A stretch of 64,000 nucleotides of DNA from Anaerobacillus isosaccharinicus (GTDB lineage: Bacteria; Bacillota; Bacilli; Bacillales; Anaerobacillaceae), in the NCBI RefSeq assembly GCF_001866075.3, contig NZ_CP063356.1, forward strand, positions 3,710,164-3,774,163. The letters are read 5' to 3'. The position numbers and the translations under genes were made by a program. This document shows, piece after piece, positions 35,314 through 45,211 of the stretch; positions within the stretch are counted from its first letter, which is position 1; each line of letters starts with the position of its first letter. The notes below the pieces were generated by a model. That model made no database searches and was not told the origin of the DNA. It saw only the letters and a list, made by a program, of their open reading frames with translations.

Positions 35314-35874
35314 ATGAAACGATTTTTTCTAGTTATGTTTATGTTCTTAATATTTATAATTGGTAGAGAGGTAGAAGCACATTCATATTTAAAAAGCTCA
35401 TTTCCAGAGCATGGCTCTGTTATAGAAGATCATGTTGAACAATTAGTTTTGAATTTTGATGGTGGAATAGAACAAAGTAGCAAAGTTGACATAGTTGCTT
35501 CTAATCATGGCGAAGTTGAAATTAATCAGATTGTTGTTGAAGGTCCCATACTTTATGTTACTTTAAGCGCTCCGTTAATAACTGATGATTATGAAGTAAA
35601 ATGGGTCGTTATTGGTGATGATGGTCATCCAACCAGTGGTAACTACCATTTTTCGGTTATTCAGCCTTTTGTAGAAGAAGAAAAGGAAGAAGAGGTAGTT
35701 GAAGAGATAGTCGAGGAAGAGGTAATTGAAAGAGATGTTACGGAAAGTGAGGAAACAATTGAAGATGTTAGTCCACAACCAGAACAAAGTCTAAATGTTT
35801 TATTAATAGTTGCTGGATTATCACTTATCCTTGCGATTGGATTTCTCTTATATAGGAAGCAGGGTAAAAAATGA
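35314..35874 (+). CDS. CopC-domain copper protein
   Basis: A 186-aa exported protein. A signal peptide (residues 1-22) is followed by HSYLKSSFPEHGS, so a mature N-terminal His can bind copper, and by the CopC fold with GDDGHPTSGNYHF. A long Glu-rich spacer and a C-terminal membrane helix (LLIVAGLSLILAIGFLLY) anchor it. Its last codons overlap the CopD gene by 4 bp (ATGA). Confidence 0.92.
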   Translation: MKRFFLVMFMFLIFIIGREVEAHSYLKSSFPEHGSVIEDHVEQLVLNFDGGIEQSSKVDIVASNHGEVEINQIVVEGPILYVTLSAPLITDDYEVKWVVIGDDGHPTSGNYHFSVIQPFVEEEKEEEVVEEIVEEEVIERDVTESEETIEDVSPQPEQSLNVLLIVAGLSLILAIGFLLYRKQGKK

Positions 35875-37493
35875 TCGCTATAAGTAATGCATTACTATAT
35901 CCTGCATTCGCCTTTTTAATTGGTGGATTATTTTTAACACTAATACCGGAAAAATACAAACCGACAATGGTGGTAACAAGAAAATACTTTGTTATAATTG
36001 TTGGAAGTATCGTTCTTCTTTCTTTATTCCGCGTCTTTTCTGTTGCACACTACGTATCAACTATATTTGATTTATCCATCATAGATGCGATGATACGAGT
36101 TCTTACTAGTTTTAATGTAGGGTCTGTTTGGCTGACGATATGTTTTATAAGTTCCATTTTAATTGCAGTTCTTATTTTTAACAAAAAAGACAGTTTTATG
36201 GGTAATTACCTAAGTTTATTTTTAAGTATCGCCTTGATCATTGCGATCTCTAAGGGAAGCCATTCTGCATCATTAGAACCTAGCTTAGGTTTTATTGCAC
36301 ACAGTATTCACTATATAAGTGTCAGTATTTGGGTAGGGATTCTTTTTGTTATTGGTTTATGCGCAAAAGATGAACGGAATTGGCCTGCTTTTTTAAAGTG
36401 GTATACGCCTTTGGCCCTTGCTGCTGTTTTAATTTTATCGTTATCTGGTTTCTTTTTAATGCGTGGAATAGTTCCTGAGTACACGAATTCCCTAATGCTA
36501 ACATATGGTCAGTTTCTGTTAGTAAAGCACCTTTTGTTTTTAGTAATTATTCTTTATGCTTTCATAAATGGTATTGTTATCAGAAAGAAATTAAAAGAGG
36601 ATCCGTCGTTTAGGCCTAAAAAATGGTTAAGGTTAGAAAGTTTTTTTATCCTTGGAATATTGAGCGTTACTGCGTTTATGACAGAAACAACACCGCCTCA
36701 TAATGTTGCGTCTACACTAGAGAGAGTTGAACCTACAAAAATATTTGAGTGGTTTCATGGGAGTGTCTCCGCTAACACCACTGTGGTTTTCGATGCTAAT
36801 GTACTAACTGGTTTATTACTAATAGTCATTTTTTTATGTGGATTCATGGTTATTCAAATGGCTTGGAGAAAATGGAGCTTGATCTATGGTGCATTAGGTG
36901 GGGTTAGTATACTTGTTGCCAGCTATTTTCTCGTCATGACCGCTATTACTGTAGAACATGGTATTGTCAGTGATGGAGTAGTTTACACAACAATAGAAGA
37001 AGCAATTAAAGGAAATAATCAAGTTGAGGAAGACCTATTCATTTTTCAAATTGGTAATAGAGATGAGAATGTTGTTTATGTTTTATATACAGTTAATCAC
37101 TCTCAATTAATAAGCGAACTATTGTTAAAAACTGAGAACGGTTTTGAACGGATTACAGATAGTCGTTTAATCATTGGTGGAGTACCTATTAAGGATTCGG
37201 AACACAAAATTCGAACATTCCTTGTTACGGATGGGCCTTGGTTGCAAAGGGGGAAAGAGTTTACCTATGTAACCTTTGGGTACGTTCAAGAACCAGAAGA
37301 AATAGCTCATGTTGAGATTAGGTATGAAGGTGAAAATAAAAAAGTTGAAGTTTTAAATCAATCGTTCTTTAATATATCTTCTTCGATCGTTCAATGGGAT
37401 CCTCTTCATCCAATTTTGTTTTATGATAAGTCTGGTACTGAGGTTGGTGGATATATGAGAGGATTTATGGAGAGCGGTGCCTATTGTCATTAA
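35871..37493 (+). CDS. CopD-family copper membrane protein
   Basis: A 540-aa protein. Eight or so membrane helices in the first 310 residues hold the CopD domain (SHSASLEPSLGFIAHSIHYISVSIWVG in shortened view, with paired His). A ninth helix and an extracellular C-terminal domain follow. B. subtilis YcnJ joins CopC and CopD in one chain; here they are two overlapping genes. Likely copper uptake or delivery. Confidence 0.88.
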   Translation: MIAISNALLYPAFAFLIGGLFLTLIPEKYKPTMVVTRKYFVIIVGSIVLLSLFRVFSVAHYVSTIFDLSIIDAMIRVLTSFNVGSVWLTICFISSILIAVLIFNKKDSFMGNYLSLFLSIALIIAISKGSHSASLEPSLGFIAHSIHYISVSIWVGILFVIGLCAKDERNWPAFLKWYTPLALAAVLILSLSGFFLMRGIVPEYTNSLMLTYGQFLLVKHLLFLVIILYAFINGIVIRKKLKEDPSFRPKKWLRLESFFILGILSVTAFMTETTPPHNVASTLERVEPTKIFEWFHGSVSANTTVVFDANVLTGLLLIVIFLCGFMVIQMAWRKWSLIYGALGGVSILVASYFLVMTAITVEHGIVSDGVVYTTIEEAIKGNNQVEEDLFIFQIGNRDENVVYVLYTVNHSQLISELLLKTENGFERITDSRLIIGGVPIKDSEHKIRTFLVTDGPWLQRGKEFTYVTFGYVQEPEEIAHVEIRYEGENKKVEVLNQSFFNISSSIVQWDPLHPILFYDKSGTEVGGYMRGFMESGAYCH

Positions 37494-37518
37494 GATGGAT
37501 TTATCCATCTTTTTTTTG
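37492..37518 (+). terminator. Rho-independent terminator
   Basis: AAGATGGAT, TT, ATCCATCTT, then a T run after the CopD gene. Confidence 0.88.
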
Positions 37519-37591
37519 CCTAAAAAAGGTGTGGAATTTTTCCGTGAAATGAGTTATATTTCGGTTAACGAAAAATATTAGCGAAGAGGGA

Positions 37592-38530
37592 ATGCCAGTG
37601 GAAACGAAAAAAATATGGCTTATCTATTTGATGTTAGCATTAGCAACTAGTACATGGGGCAGTGCCTTTATTGCCGGTAAAATTGCGATTGAAAGCTTTG
37701 AACCAGCAACAGTTGCTTTCTTTCGATTTTTCGGTGCGGTCATTCTCCTTTTCCCATTAATGTGGTATTTGGAAAAAGATATTCCTAAACCAACAAAAAA
37801 AGATTGGTTTTTGTTCGCTATGCTCGGTTTAACTGGAATTGCACTTTATAATATTTTCTTTTTTATTGCCAGTAAACATGCACCTGTCATTAAGAGTTCT
37901 CTGTTTATTGCTTCAAACCCAATCTTGATCATTCTTTTATCTGCTTTATTTTTAAAAGAAAAAATCTCGCGCAACCAAGTTCTTGGACTGGTTTTAGCAA
38001 TGCTTGGTGTAGCTTTTATTATTACGAACGGTCATCTTGAAGTCTTTATTAACATGGATTTTGAACTTATTGATCTTGTGCTTCTCGGAGCAGTTATTTG
38101 CTGGGCTTTATACAGTGTGATTGGTAGAATTGTCTTAAGAAAATTTAGTTCGATCGTATCCACAACATACGCGGTAGCATTTGGAACGGTGTTTTTATTT
38201 CCTTTTGCTTTGATGGAAACATCGGTTGCTGATTTAACTTCTGGGACAATTGGAGCATGGGCTTCGATCGGGCATATGAGTGTTTTTGTTACTGTTGTCT
38301 CCTTCATCATGTACTACTATGGCATTCAACAAATAGGAGCAGCGAAAGCCTCTATTTTTATTAACTTTATGCCGATCTCTGCGGTGATTATGGCTAGTCT
38401 ATTCCTAGGGGAGGCGTTAACAATTCCCCACTTAATTGGTGCGTTATTTGTATTAAGTGGTGTTACGTTAAGTACCTATAAACGAACTTCAAAAGCTTCA
38501 AAAGCTAACACAATGAAAAAGCTCGCATAA
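37592..38530 (+). CDS. EamA/DMT-family transporter
   Basis: A 312-aa permease with ten predicted helices in two EamA repeats (ATSTWGSAFIAGKIAIESF at the start of the first; LLGAVICWALYSVIGR at the start of the second). The substrate is not predictable; relatives export amino acids or metabolites. The ATG follows GAAGAGGG. Confidence 0.9.
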   Translation: MPVETKKIWLIYLMLALATSTWGSAFIAGKIAIESFEPATVAFFRFFGAVILLFPLMWYLEKDIPKPTKKDWFLFAMLGLTGIALYNIFFFIASKHAPVIKSSLFIASNPILIILLSALFLKEKISRNQVLGLVLAMLGVAFIITNGHLEVFINMDFELIDLVLLGAVICWALYSVIGRIVLRKFSSIVSTTYAVAFGTVFLFPFALMETSVADLTSGTIGAWASIGHMSVFVTVVSFIMYYYGIQQIGAAKASIFINFMPISAVIMASLFLGEALTIPHLIGALFVLSGVTLSTYKRTSKASKANTMKKLA

Positions 38531-38548
38531 ATATTTCGACATATTTTT

Positions 38549-38578
38549 AAAGGAAAGCTAATCAAGCTTTCCTTTTTT
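38549..38578 (+). terminator. Rho-independent terminator
   Basis: AAAGGAAAGCT, AATCA, AGCTTTCCTTTTTT. Confidence 0.88.
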
Positions 38579-38804
38579 GATTTATTCCGAAAAATTGCAT
38601 GTGATGGCGGACTATTTAGAAAAAATAGAGGGAAAATTATGTGAAAAGAAAACGCTTTAATATATTGGCAAAATATACGTTTCGTCGAAAAACCAATGTT
38701 TTTGAGGAACGAAAAGGATTGAAGCACATTTTTCAAGCGTATAGAATAGATAGTATTATAACCCATTTTCAGATACAGAAATCTTTTCGAGGAGTTGATT
38801 TATT

Positions 38805-39023
38805 ATGGATATGAATTATGAACAAATGACAACAGGTGAAATTATCGCATATTATAAAAGAGTAAAAGACTACATTGATCAAGGTTTTCGGGTTGAAGGT
38901 TTAAAAGACGAATTAACGTTAATTTCGAGGACTTTACAAACAAAAAGTAGTGAATTAAGTGGAAATGAATTAGAGCAGTATTTAGTGGAAATTGAAACAT
39001 ATTTGAAAAATATTCGCCACTAA
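38805..39023 (+). CDS. Hypothetical protein, 72 aa
   Basis: A small soluble helical protein (YEQMTTGEIIAYYKRVKDYI, LIS-RTLQTKSSELSG). GAGG precedes ATG. No family is recognised. It lies just upstream of the SpoVK-like gene, with a terminator between. Confidence 0.65.
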   Translation: MDMNYEQMTTGEIIAYYKRVKDYIDQGFRVEGLKDELTLISRTLQTKSSELSGNELEQYLVEIETYLKNIRH

Positions 39024-39052
39024 AGGATGAGAATATACTTTCTTATCCTTTT
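39022..39052 (+). terminator. Rho-independent terminator
   Basis: AAAGGATGAGAA pairs with TTCTTATCCTTTTTT around a short loop. Confidence 0.75.
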
Positions 39053-39130
39053 TTCATTTCATGTGAAGAGAAAAATTATCTTGAAAGTGGTACTATATAG
39101 AGAAAATAGTTTTTCTCGGGTGGTGGATGA

Positions 39131-41458
39131 ATGAGCGACCATACATATAACATGGAAGAGTTGGAAAACTCTATTGCCAAATGGAGTCAAAATCTTGATA
39201 AAGTCACTGAGGGGCAATTACTTAGAGTATTGCAACTCATCGACAATCTTCATAAGGAAACAACGAAAACGAATACGTTAAAAGCAAAACTATATTCGAT
39301 GATCGCCTTTACTAGGTTTAAGAGATTAAGTGAACTTGATCAAGTAACCTTAGGTTGGTTAGATAAAGCCATGGAAGTTGATTCTAGCGATCCGTTAATT
39401 AATGAAACGTATATAAAAATATATTTTATGCTTCTTGAAACGCCGCTTCTCCCAAGTCAGTTTCCACAAATTCGTGAAACAGACCATGGCAATGCGAAGA
39501 AGAAGTTGGCAAGTGATTATTTGAAGTTAGCCAATGAATTTTTTGAGCGTGCTTCTTATTTTGAGGGAATTATCGAATCACTTATAAATGCTGCTAGAAG
39601 GTTGTATGATGATGAGAAAATAATCAAGTTTGAAATTTTAGCGGATTTATTACAACAATTAAAGAAAGAATTACGGACGATTGTTAAATCAACAGAGGCC
39701 TACTCCGATTCCGTAAAAGGGATTTATTACTCCCAGGCGCAAATGGCTGAAGTAAAAAAGTCGATTGCTGAAATTGAATCGTTATATAAAAAGTGGCAAG
39801 AAACGACTGGACAAGCTCAAGAAACGCAAGGTACTATCCAGCAGTCTGCCCTAACAGACTTACAAAAAATGATTGGCTTAACAGAAGTGAAAGAAAGAGT
39901 CGAAAAGCTGTATCATTATTTAATGTATCAAAAGGTACGAAAAGAAAAAGGGTATCAGTTAAAAGATGAATTAAGCTTAAATATGATCTTAACGGGAAAT
40001 CCTGGTACAGGGAAAACAACGTTAGCTAGACTACTTGCAAAGATCTATTTTGAGCTAGGAATTTTACCTAGGGAAGAAGTCATTGAGGTTGACAGGTCGC
40101 ATTTAGTCGGAGGGTTTGTTGGACAAACTGAAGAAAACACAATGAACATCATTAAGCAAGCGGTTGGTGGTGTGTTGTTTATTGATGAAGCGTACAGTTT
40201 AAAAAGGGAAGCTAGTAGTAGCAATGATTATGGTCAAACAGCGATTGATACCCTCGTTTCGGCAATGACAAGTAGTGAATATGCTGGGAAGTTTGCCGTT
40301 ATTCTAGCCGGTTACCCTGAAGAAATGCGGCAATTCTTATGGGCGAACCCAGGTCTTAGAAGTCGTTTTCCAGAAAGCAATCATATCCATTTACGGGATT
40401 ATACGGTTGAAGAGTTAATTCACATCGCCGAGCTAGTTGCCATAGATAATGATTTTACATTTTCAGAAGCAGCAATTATCGAGCTGAAGAAACGGATTGA
40501 AAGCGAGCAAGTAGATGCTTCTTTTGGTAATGCAAGGACAGTCAAGAACATTGTTCTTGATGCCATTTTTCAAAAAGGTTCTGTAGTCGGTCTAAATGAA
40601 CCTTTTCATCATGATGATTTTACGATCTTAAATAAAGAAGATGTAAGAGTTCAAGACATAGAGGAAATCGATAATGGCATTAGCCAACTAGATGCTCTTG
40701 TTGGTCTACATGAAGTTAAACAAGAAGTGAAATCTTTAGTTTCATTTGTAAAAGTGCAACAACTTCGCCGAGAAAAAAATCTGCCTACAGTTCCTCTGCA
40801 ACTTCATTCAGTATTCACGGGTCATCCTGGGACTGGAAAGACAACTGTCGCAAAAATTTATGCTAAAATCTTAAAGGAAATTGGACTATTAAAAAGAGGC
40901 CATCTTGTAGTCGCTGGTAGGGGTGATTTAGTGGCTGGATTTACTGGTCAAACAGCTTTGAAAACGAAGAAAAAAATTCGTGAAGCGTTAGGCGGCGTGT
41001 TGTTTATCGATGAGGCCTATTCTTTAGTGGGAAGTCAAGGTGATTTTGGCAAAGAAGCCATCGATACACTAGTTGATGAAATGACAAAGCATCATGATAA
41101 CTTCGTTGTTATTTTAGCAGGGTATCCAAATGAAATTAAAAAGCTGATCTTAAGTAATCCAGGACTTCAATCGCGCTTTAAAAAGTTTTTTCATTTTGCT
41201 GATTATCAAACTGAGGAATTAGTTGAAATGGTCGAACTTAATGCAAAGCTATATGGCTATACAATCTCAAGTGACGTCGAGAGTTTTTTACTAGCAAAGC
41301 TAGCGGAGTTAAAGCCTGCGGGTAATGGACGCTATGCAAAAGATCTTGTTGATTTAGCGATCCAACATCATTCTCATCGAATCATGAATGAAGCTGAGGA
41401 CTTAACAACGGTTGAGCTTACACAATTGATTTTAGAAGATTTTACAAAATCTTTTTAA
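39131..41458 (+). CDS. Double-AAA CbbX/SpoVK-like ATPase
   Basis: A 775-aa protein with two CbbX-type AAA+ domains after a helical N-terminus of about 240 residues. Domain 1 has Walker A TGNPGTGKTT (near 292) and LFIDEAYSL; domain 2 has TGHPGTGKTT (near 570) and LFIDEAYSL. Each shows the aromatic pore-like GGFVGQT or AGFTGQT. B. subtilis SpoVK has one such domain (about 320 aa), so this tandem form is larger. A sporulation role is inferred from the family. Confidence 0.88.
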   Translation: MSDHTYNMEELENSIAKWSQNLDKVTEGQLLRVLQLIDNLHKETTKTNTLKAKLYSMIAFTRFKRLSELDQVTLGWLDKAMEVDSSDPLINETYIKIYFMLLETPLLPSQFPQIRETDHGNAKKKLASDYLKLANEFFERASYFEGIIESLINAARRLYDDEKIIKFEILADLLQQLKKELRTIVKSTEAYSDSVKGIYYSQAQMAEVKKSIAEIESLYKKWQETTGQAQETQGTIQQSALTDLQKMIGLTEVKERVEKLYHYLMYQKVRKEKGYQLKDELSLNMILTGNPGTGKTTLARLLAKIYFELGILPREEVIEVDRSHLVGGFVGQTEENTMNIIKQAVGGVLFIDEAYSLKREASSSNDYGQTAIDTLVSAMTSSEYAGKFAVILAGYPEEMRQFLWANPGLRSRFPESNHIHLRDYTVEELIHIAELVAIDNDFTFSEAAIIELKKRIESEQVDASFGNARTVKNIVLDAIFQKGSVVGLNEPFHHDDFTILNKEDVRVQDIEEIDNGISQLDALVGLHEVKQEVKSLVSFVKVQQLRREKNLPTVPLQLHSVFTGHPGTGKTTVAKIYAKILKEIGLLKRGHLVVAGRGDLVAGFTGQTALKTKKKIREALGGVLFIDEAYSLVGSQGDFGKEAIDTLVDEMTKHHDNFVVILAGYPNEIKKLILSNPGLQSRFKKFFHFADYQTEELVEMVELNAKLYGYTISSDVESFLLAKLAELKPAGNGRYAKDLVDLAIQHHSHRIMNEAEDLTTVELTQLILEDFTKSF

Positions 41459-41484
41459 AAGAAATCATAATAGGGGGAAATAAA

Positions 41485-41904
41485 TTGTTAATTTCGATTG
41501 CAGAAATTGAAGTTCGTTATGCGGAAACTGATCAAATGGGTGTTGTCTACCATGCCAATTATCTGGTTTGGTGTGAAATTGGACGGACAAAAATTATTGA
41601 AGAAATGGGTTTTAAATATGCCGAAATGGAACAAGATGGGATCATGTCTCCTGTTGTCAATGTGCAATTTTCATATAAGTATCCCGCAAAATACGGAGAA
41701 ACTGTGGTAGTGAGGACATGGGTGGAGGCTTACAATAGCGTTAAAGTTACATATGGTTATGAAATCGTAAATCAAGAAGGAAAAGTATGTGTAACTGGAA
41801 CGAGTGAACATGTTTGCGTGATGAAAAATTCGTTTCGTCCAATATCCATAAAACGAAAGTTTCCTCGCTTGCATGAAGCCTATGAAAAAGTGAAAAAGAA
41901 GTAA
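41485..41904 (+). CDS. Acyl-CoA thioesterase (YbgC/YneP-like)
   Basis: A 139-aa hotdog-fold thioesterase. EVRYAETDQMGVVYHANYLVW contains the catalytic Asp and HxNY signature of the 4-hydroxybenzoyl-CoA thioesterase family. It starts at TTG after GGGGG. In B. subtilis yneP follows tlp; here it precedes it. Confidence 0.92.
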   Translation: MLISIAEIEVRYAETDQMGVVYHANYLVWCEIGRTKIIEEMGFKYAEMEQDGIMSPVVNVQFSYKYPAKYGETVVVRTWVEAYNSVKVTYGYEIVNQEGKVCVTGTSEHVCVMKNSFRPISIKRKFPRLHEAYEKVKKK

Positions 41905-42023
41905 TTAGCGAGAGTCATTTTAGTTATTTTTTTTAAAGCAATTAATCGTAATGTATAAATCTAACATGACAGTAAAAAATAACCTTGTACGTTATAAAAC
42001 TTATGACAAGGGGACTTTATACC

Positions 42024-42251
42024 ATGGCAAAACCAGACAATCGCTATAATAATGCAGAACGTTTAGAACAAATGGTGAACAACACAATTGAGAATTTGGA
42101 AGAAGCACATAAAACGTTGCAAAATGAAGATTTAAATAAAGCAGACCGAGACGCAATTGAAGCAAAAAATGCTAGACGTGAACAAAGCATCGATAGCTTT
42201 AAGGCGGAAATTGAAGATGAAGTTGCAGCTAGGGAAAACGGTGAAATTTAA
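42024..42251 (+). CDS. tlp: Small acid-soluble spore protein Tlp
   Basis: A 75-aa protein: [20 protein letters not shown], then [12 protein letters not shown], the Tlp pattern. I chose ATG 42024 because AAGGGGA lies about 10 nt upstream; the frame could extend to 41985 without a good site. Confidence 0.9.
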   Translation: MAKPDNRYNNAERLEQMVNNTIENLEEAHKTLQNEDLNKADRDAIEAKNARREQSIDSFKAEIEDEVAARENGEI

Positions 42252-42257
42252 ATGTAG

Positions 42258-42287
42258 AAAGGTTAGGTGATTGCCTAGCCTTTTCTT
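42258..42287 (+). terminator. Rho-independent terminator
   Basis: AAAGGTTAGG, TGATTG, CCTAGCCTTTTC. Confidence 0.75.
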
Positions 42288-42375
42288 GTGCAAAAATCTG
42301 ACTAAATTTATGTGCTTTTTGCTTTAAAATGATAAACTAGGGATAAATCTGGATTTTTTTGGAGGTACATAACTT

Positions 42376-43203
42376 ATGGGAACAATGCAACAAAAGATCA
42401 TCGAAGCGATGAAGGTAAAGCCTTTCATTGATGTAAAAGTAGAAATTGAACAGCGAGTTCAACTTTTGAAACATTATATACTTAAAACAAAAACAAAAGG
42501 TTATGTGTTAGGGATTTCAGGTGGACAAGATTCCACATTAGCAGGTAAGCTCTGTCAAATAGCCATCGATGAGTTAAACGAAAAAGAACAGGGAAATCCG
42601 TATCAATTTATTGCAGTTCGCCTGCCTTATGGTGAACAACAAGATGAACAAGATGCCCAGGATGCGCTGATTTTTATTGCACCGTCAAAAACAATTACTG
42701 TCAATATTAAAGAAGCAGTAGATGCTTCAACAAAAGCATTTTTAGATGCGACAGGAAACAAGCTTAGTCCTTTTATGAAAGGAAATACAAAAGCTAGAGA
42801 GAGAATGAAAGTTCAGTACGATATTGGTGCCTACTATCAATGTCTTGTTGTGGGAACTGATCACTCAGCAGAAGCGATTACAGGCTTTTATACAAAACAT
42901 GGTGATGGTGCTTGTGATATCGTTCCTCTTTTTGGTTTAAATAAAAGACAAGGGAAACAATTACTGCAGCATTTAGGTTGCCCCCAACACCTTTATTTAA
43001 AGGTTCCTACTGCTGACCTTGAAGACGATAAACCAGGATTACCGGATGAAGCAGCTTTAGGATTTACCTATGAAAACATTGACGATTATTTAGAGGGGAA
43101 ACCAGTTCCAGCTGAAGTTAGTGATAAAATTGAAGCAAAATACAAAGTTACTGAACACAAGCGCCAAGCAGCAGTGAGCATTTATGATGAGTGGTGGAAG
43201 TAA
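42376..43203 (+). CDS. nadE: NAD synthetase, ammonia-dependent
   Basis: A 275-aa enzyme that amidates nicotinate adenine dinucleotide. The PP-loop SGGQDST (near residue 48) and the [23 protein letters not shown] core (in part), then [12 protein letters not shown], are diagnostic. There is no glutaminase domain, as in other Bacillus enzymes. GGAGG lies before the ATG. Confidence 0.97.
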   Translation: MGTMQQKIIEAMKVKPFIDVKVEIEQRVQLLKHYILKTKTKGYVLGISGGQDSTLAGKLCQIAIDELNEKEQGNPYQFIAVRLPYGEQQDEQDAQDALIFIAPSKTITVNIKEAVDASTKAFLDATGNKLSPFMKGNTKARERMKVQYDIGAYYQCLVVGTDHSAEAITGFYTKHGDGACDIVPLFGLNKRQGKQLLQHLGCPQHLYLKVPTADLEDDKPGLPDEAALGFTYENIDDYLEGKPVPAEVSDKIEAKYKVTEHKRQAAVSIYDEWWK

Positions 43204-43206
43204 AAG

Positions 43207-43273
43207 TAGAGTGTAGAGTGTAGAGTGTAGAGTGTAGAGTGTAGAGTGTAGAGTGTAGAGTGTAGAGTGTAGG
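43207..43273. repeat. 7-bp tandem repeat (GTAGAGT), about 9 copies
   Basis: An exact run of the 7-bp unit starts just after the nadE stop codon. A related but imperfect copy of the same unit, inverted, lies at 62371-62401. Confidence 0.95.
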
Positions 43274-43382
43274 ATTGTGTGCAATTTCACAAGTGGAGAT
43301 GTTCAATGCTAAATTAGTAGATTTAGGTAATGCTTCGATTTATTTAGCGTGATGAATTTTAAATAAAGAATGAGGTGTTTGT

Positions 43383-44237
43383 TTGAAAAACGCGGATTTG
43401 CATATGCATACAACAGCATCTGACGGGGGATATTCGCCTCGGGAATTGGTCGCTAAGTGTAAGGAAGTAGGACTTGAGTACATTGCCATAACTGATCATG
43501 ATACCGTTGGCGGTGTAGAAGAGGCAATGGAGGAAGGTGAAAAGCTTGGGATTACCGTTATCCCTGGAATTGAATTTTCTACAAAAGAAAATGGCGTCAG
43601 TATTCATGTCTTAGGATATGGTCTTGATCTGAATGATGAAGCTCTTTTAAATATGCTCGGTGAACAACAGAGGATGAGAAAAAAGCGAATGGAAGAAATG
43701 GTAACAAAATTTGCCAATATCAATATCCAAATAAATGCGGCTGATATTTTAAAAGAAGCTGATGGTGGCAGCATTGGTAGACCTCATGTAGCAAAAGTGC
43801 TAGTGAAAACAGGTGTTGTTAAAGATGTTGCTGAAGCATTCCAGCTTTATTTAGGAGAAGGTAAACCGTGCTATGTGAAAAAAGAGCGGGAAATGACACC
43901 AATGGAGGCGCTAAAATGGATTGAAGCTTCCCATGGAGTTGCTATCGTTGCACACCCTGTCTATTATGAATTAGATGAAAAAATAGAGGAGTGGGCAGCT
44001 ACTGGATTGCTACATGGTGTAGAAGTTTACCATCGCGACCATGATGAAGATGTCCAAAATCATTATGAGTTGCTGGTTCAGCAAATCGAGGCAAATTTAC
44101 AAGTGTCTTTACTGAGAACAGGTGGCTCTGACTTTCATCACGAAGACTACGGAAGAGTTCGTCAACCGCTAGGAGAAACTAGGATTGAGAACGAGTTAGC
44201 GATTAAGTTGCTTGGGCGAATGAATGAACGAGATTAA
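43383..44237 (+). CDS. PHP-domain phosphoesterase
   Basis: A 284-aa protein. DLHMHTTASDGGYSP, AITDHDTVGGVEEA, GIEFSTKENG, VAHPVYY and TGGSDFHHED give the metal ligands of a PHP domain. The layout fits the 3',5'-nucleoside bisphosphate phosphatase/RNase AM (YciV-like) group. It starts with TTG after GAGGTG. Confidence 0.9.
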   Translation: MKNADLHMHTTASDGGYSPRELVAKCKEVGLEYIAITDHDTVGGVEEAMEEGEKLGITVIPGIEFSTKENGVSIHVLGYGLDLNDEALLNMLGEQQRMRKKRMEEMVTKFANINIQINAADILKEADGGSIGRPHVAKVLVKTGVVKDVAEAFQLYLGEGKPCYVKKEREMTPMEALKWIEASHGVAIVAHPVYYELDEKIEEWAATGLLHGVEVYHRDHDEDVQNHYELLVQQIEANLQVSLLRTGGSDFHHEDYGRVRQPLGETRIENELAIKLLGRMNERD

Positions 44238-44255
44238 TTGAATAGAGTTAAAGGG

Positions 44256-44286
44256 AAAAATGCTTGGATAGCCAAGCATTTTTTTT
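44256..44286 (+). terminator. Rho-independent terminator
   Basis: AAAAATGCTTGG, ATAG, CCAAGCATTTTTTTT after the PHP gene. Confidence 0.9.
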
Positions 44287-44372
44287 AGTTCGCAAACAAT
44301 GTATACCCACTAGGGTTCTTCATTTTTTAGGTGAAATACTAGTGCCTAGACTATTTCTCTTTCAATTTCCCC

Positions 44373-45038
44373 CTAATACCCCTTCACCTCACTCGTTGCA
44401 TCAATAAATGTCTCAGCCAACGCTTGGGTGGCGAGGTGATCTGCTTCTTTGTTTTCACTGCGGCTAATGGCTTCGAAGGTAACTGTTAGACCAAGCTCTT
44501 TTATTTTTGCTTCGATCCGGTCAAGCCAGCGGATATGTTCTTCCTCGTAGCAAGGCCATTCGCCTTTGGCTTGGTTAATGACAACTAACGAATCACCTTT
44601 TACAGTTATCGGAAGGTGGTGAACACCTAAATTTTCTAACTCATTTATGGCAGCAAAAAGGGCAGCAAACTCAGCTTCGTTATTTGAATTAAGTTGTTCT
44701 AGTCGGTCATTTTTTCGAAGTCGAAAGTATTTATCATTTTGTTCATAGTAAATAGACACTCCGACTCCAGAAAGACGTTGTTCTTCATTATAACCGCCAT
44801 CAAAATAGATCAACACATTGTGAGGCTCTTCTTTAAGACTTTCTAAATATTTCTTTAAATGCTTTTTTAGCCAACTGGCATCGGTCTCGTCAAGAAAATT
44901 AAGTTTTGCGATACGGCCTGTTTTTTCTAAGTCTTCACTTAAAAAAAGAGCTTCTTGCACAGGCATGAAATCTGTTGATAATTCGTATTGATTTGTTCCA
45001 TTTTTCGGTTTATAAAAAATTTCCATCCGTATTTTCAT
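44373..45038 (-). CDS. RNase H-like protein (YpeP type)
   Basis: A 221-aa protein. The C-terminal RNase HI domain (about 75-210) has Asp in IYFDGGYNEEQ, Glu in SNNEAEFAAL, Asp in VKGDSLVVINQ and Asp in ENKEADHLA, so the active site looks complete. The N-terminal about 70 residues form a separate beta-rich domain as in YpeP-like proteins. It may process RNA-DNA hybrids. Confidence 0.85.
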   Translation of the reverse strand: MKIRMEIFYKPKNGTNQYELSTDFMPVQEALFLSEDLEKTGRIAKLNFLDETDASWLKKHLKKYLESLKEEPHNVLIYFDGGYNEEQRLSGVGVSIYYEQNDKYFRLRKNDRLEQLNSNNEAEFAALFAAINELENLGVHHLPITVKGDSLVVINQAKGEWPCYEEEHIRWLDRIEAKIKELGLTVTFEAISRSENKEADHLATQALAETFIDATSEVKGY

Positions 45039-45211
45039 TTTTTTCTCCTTTACCCCTTCAATTTACTAAAGAAATAATTGCGAATTTTATAAAAACATGA
45101 TAACTTAATTAGTTAAAAGGGTCGAACTTTATTTGTACTTTGTCTTATTTATTGCCCTTAAATTTAGGTACTATCCACAATAGCAGAGTGTAGATTAGGA
45201 GTGTTATGTAA

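Noticed and set aside
45039-45211. S-box (SAM) riboswitch before metA
   Set aside because: The gap is AT-rich with no terminator hairpin and no S-box core.
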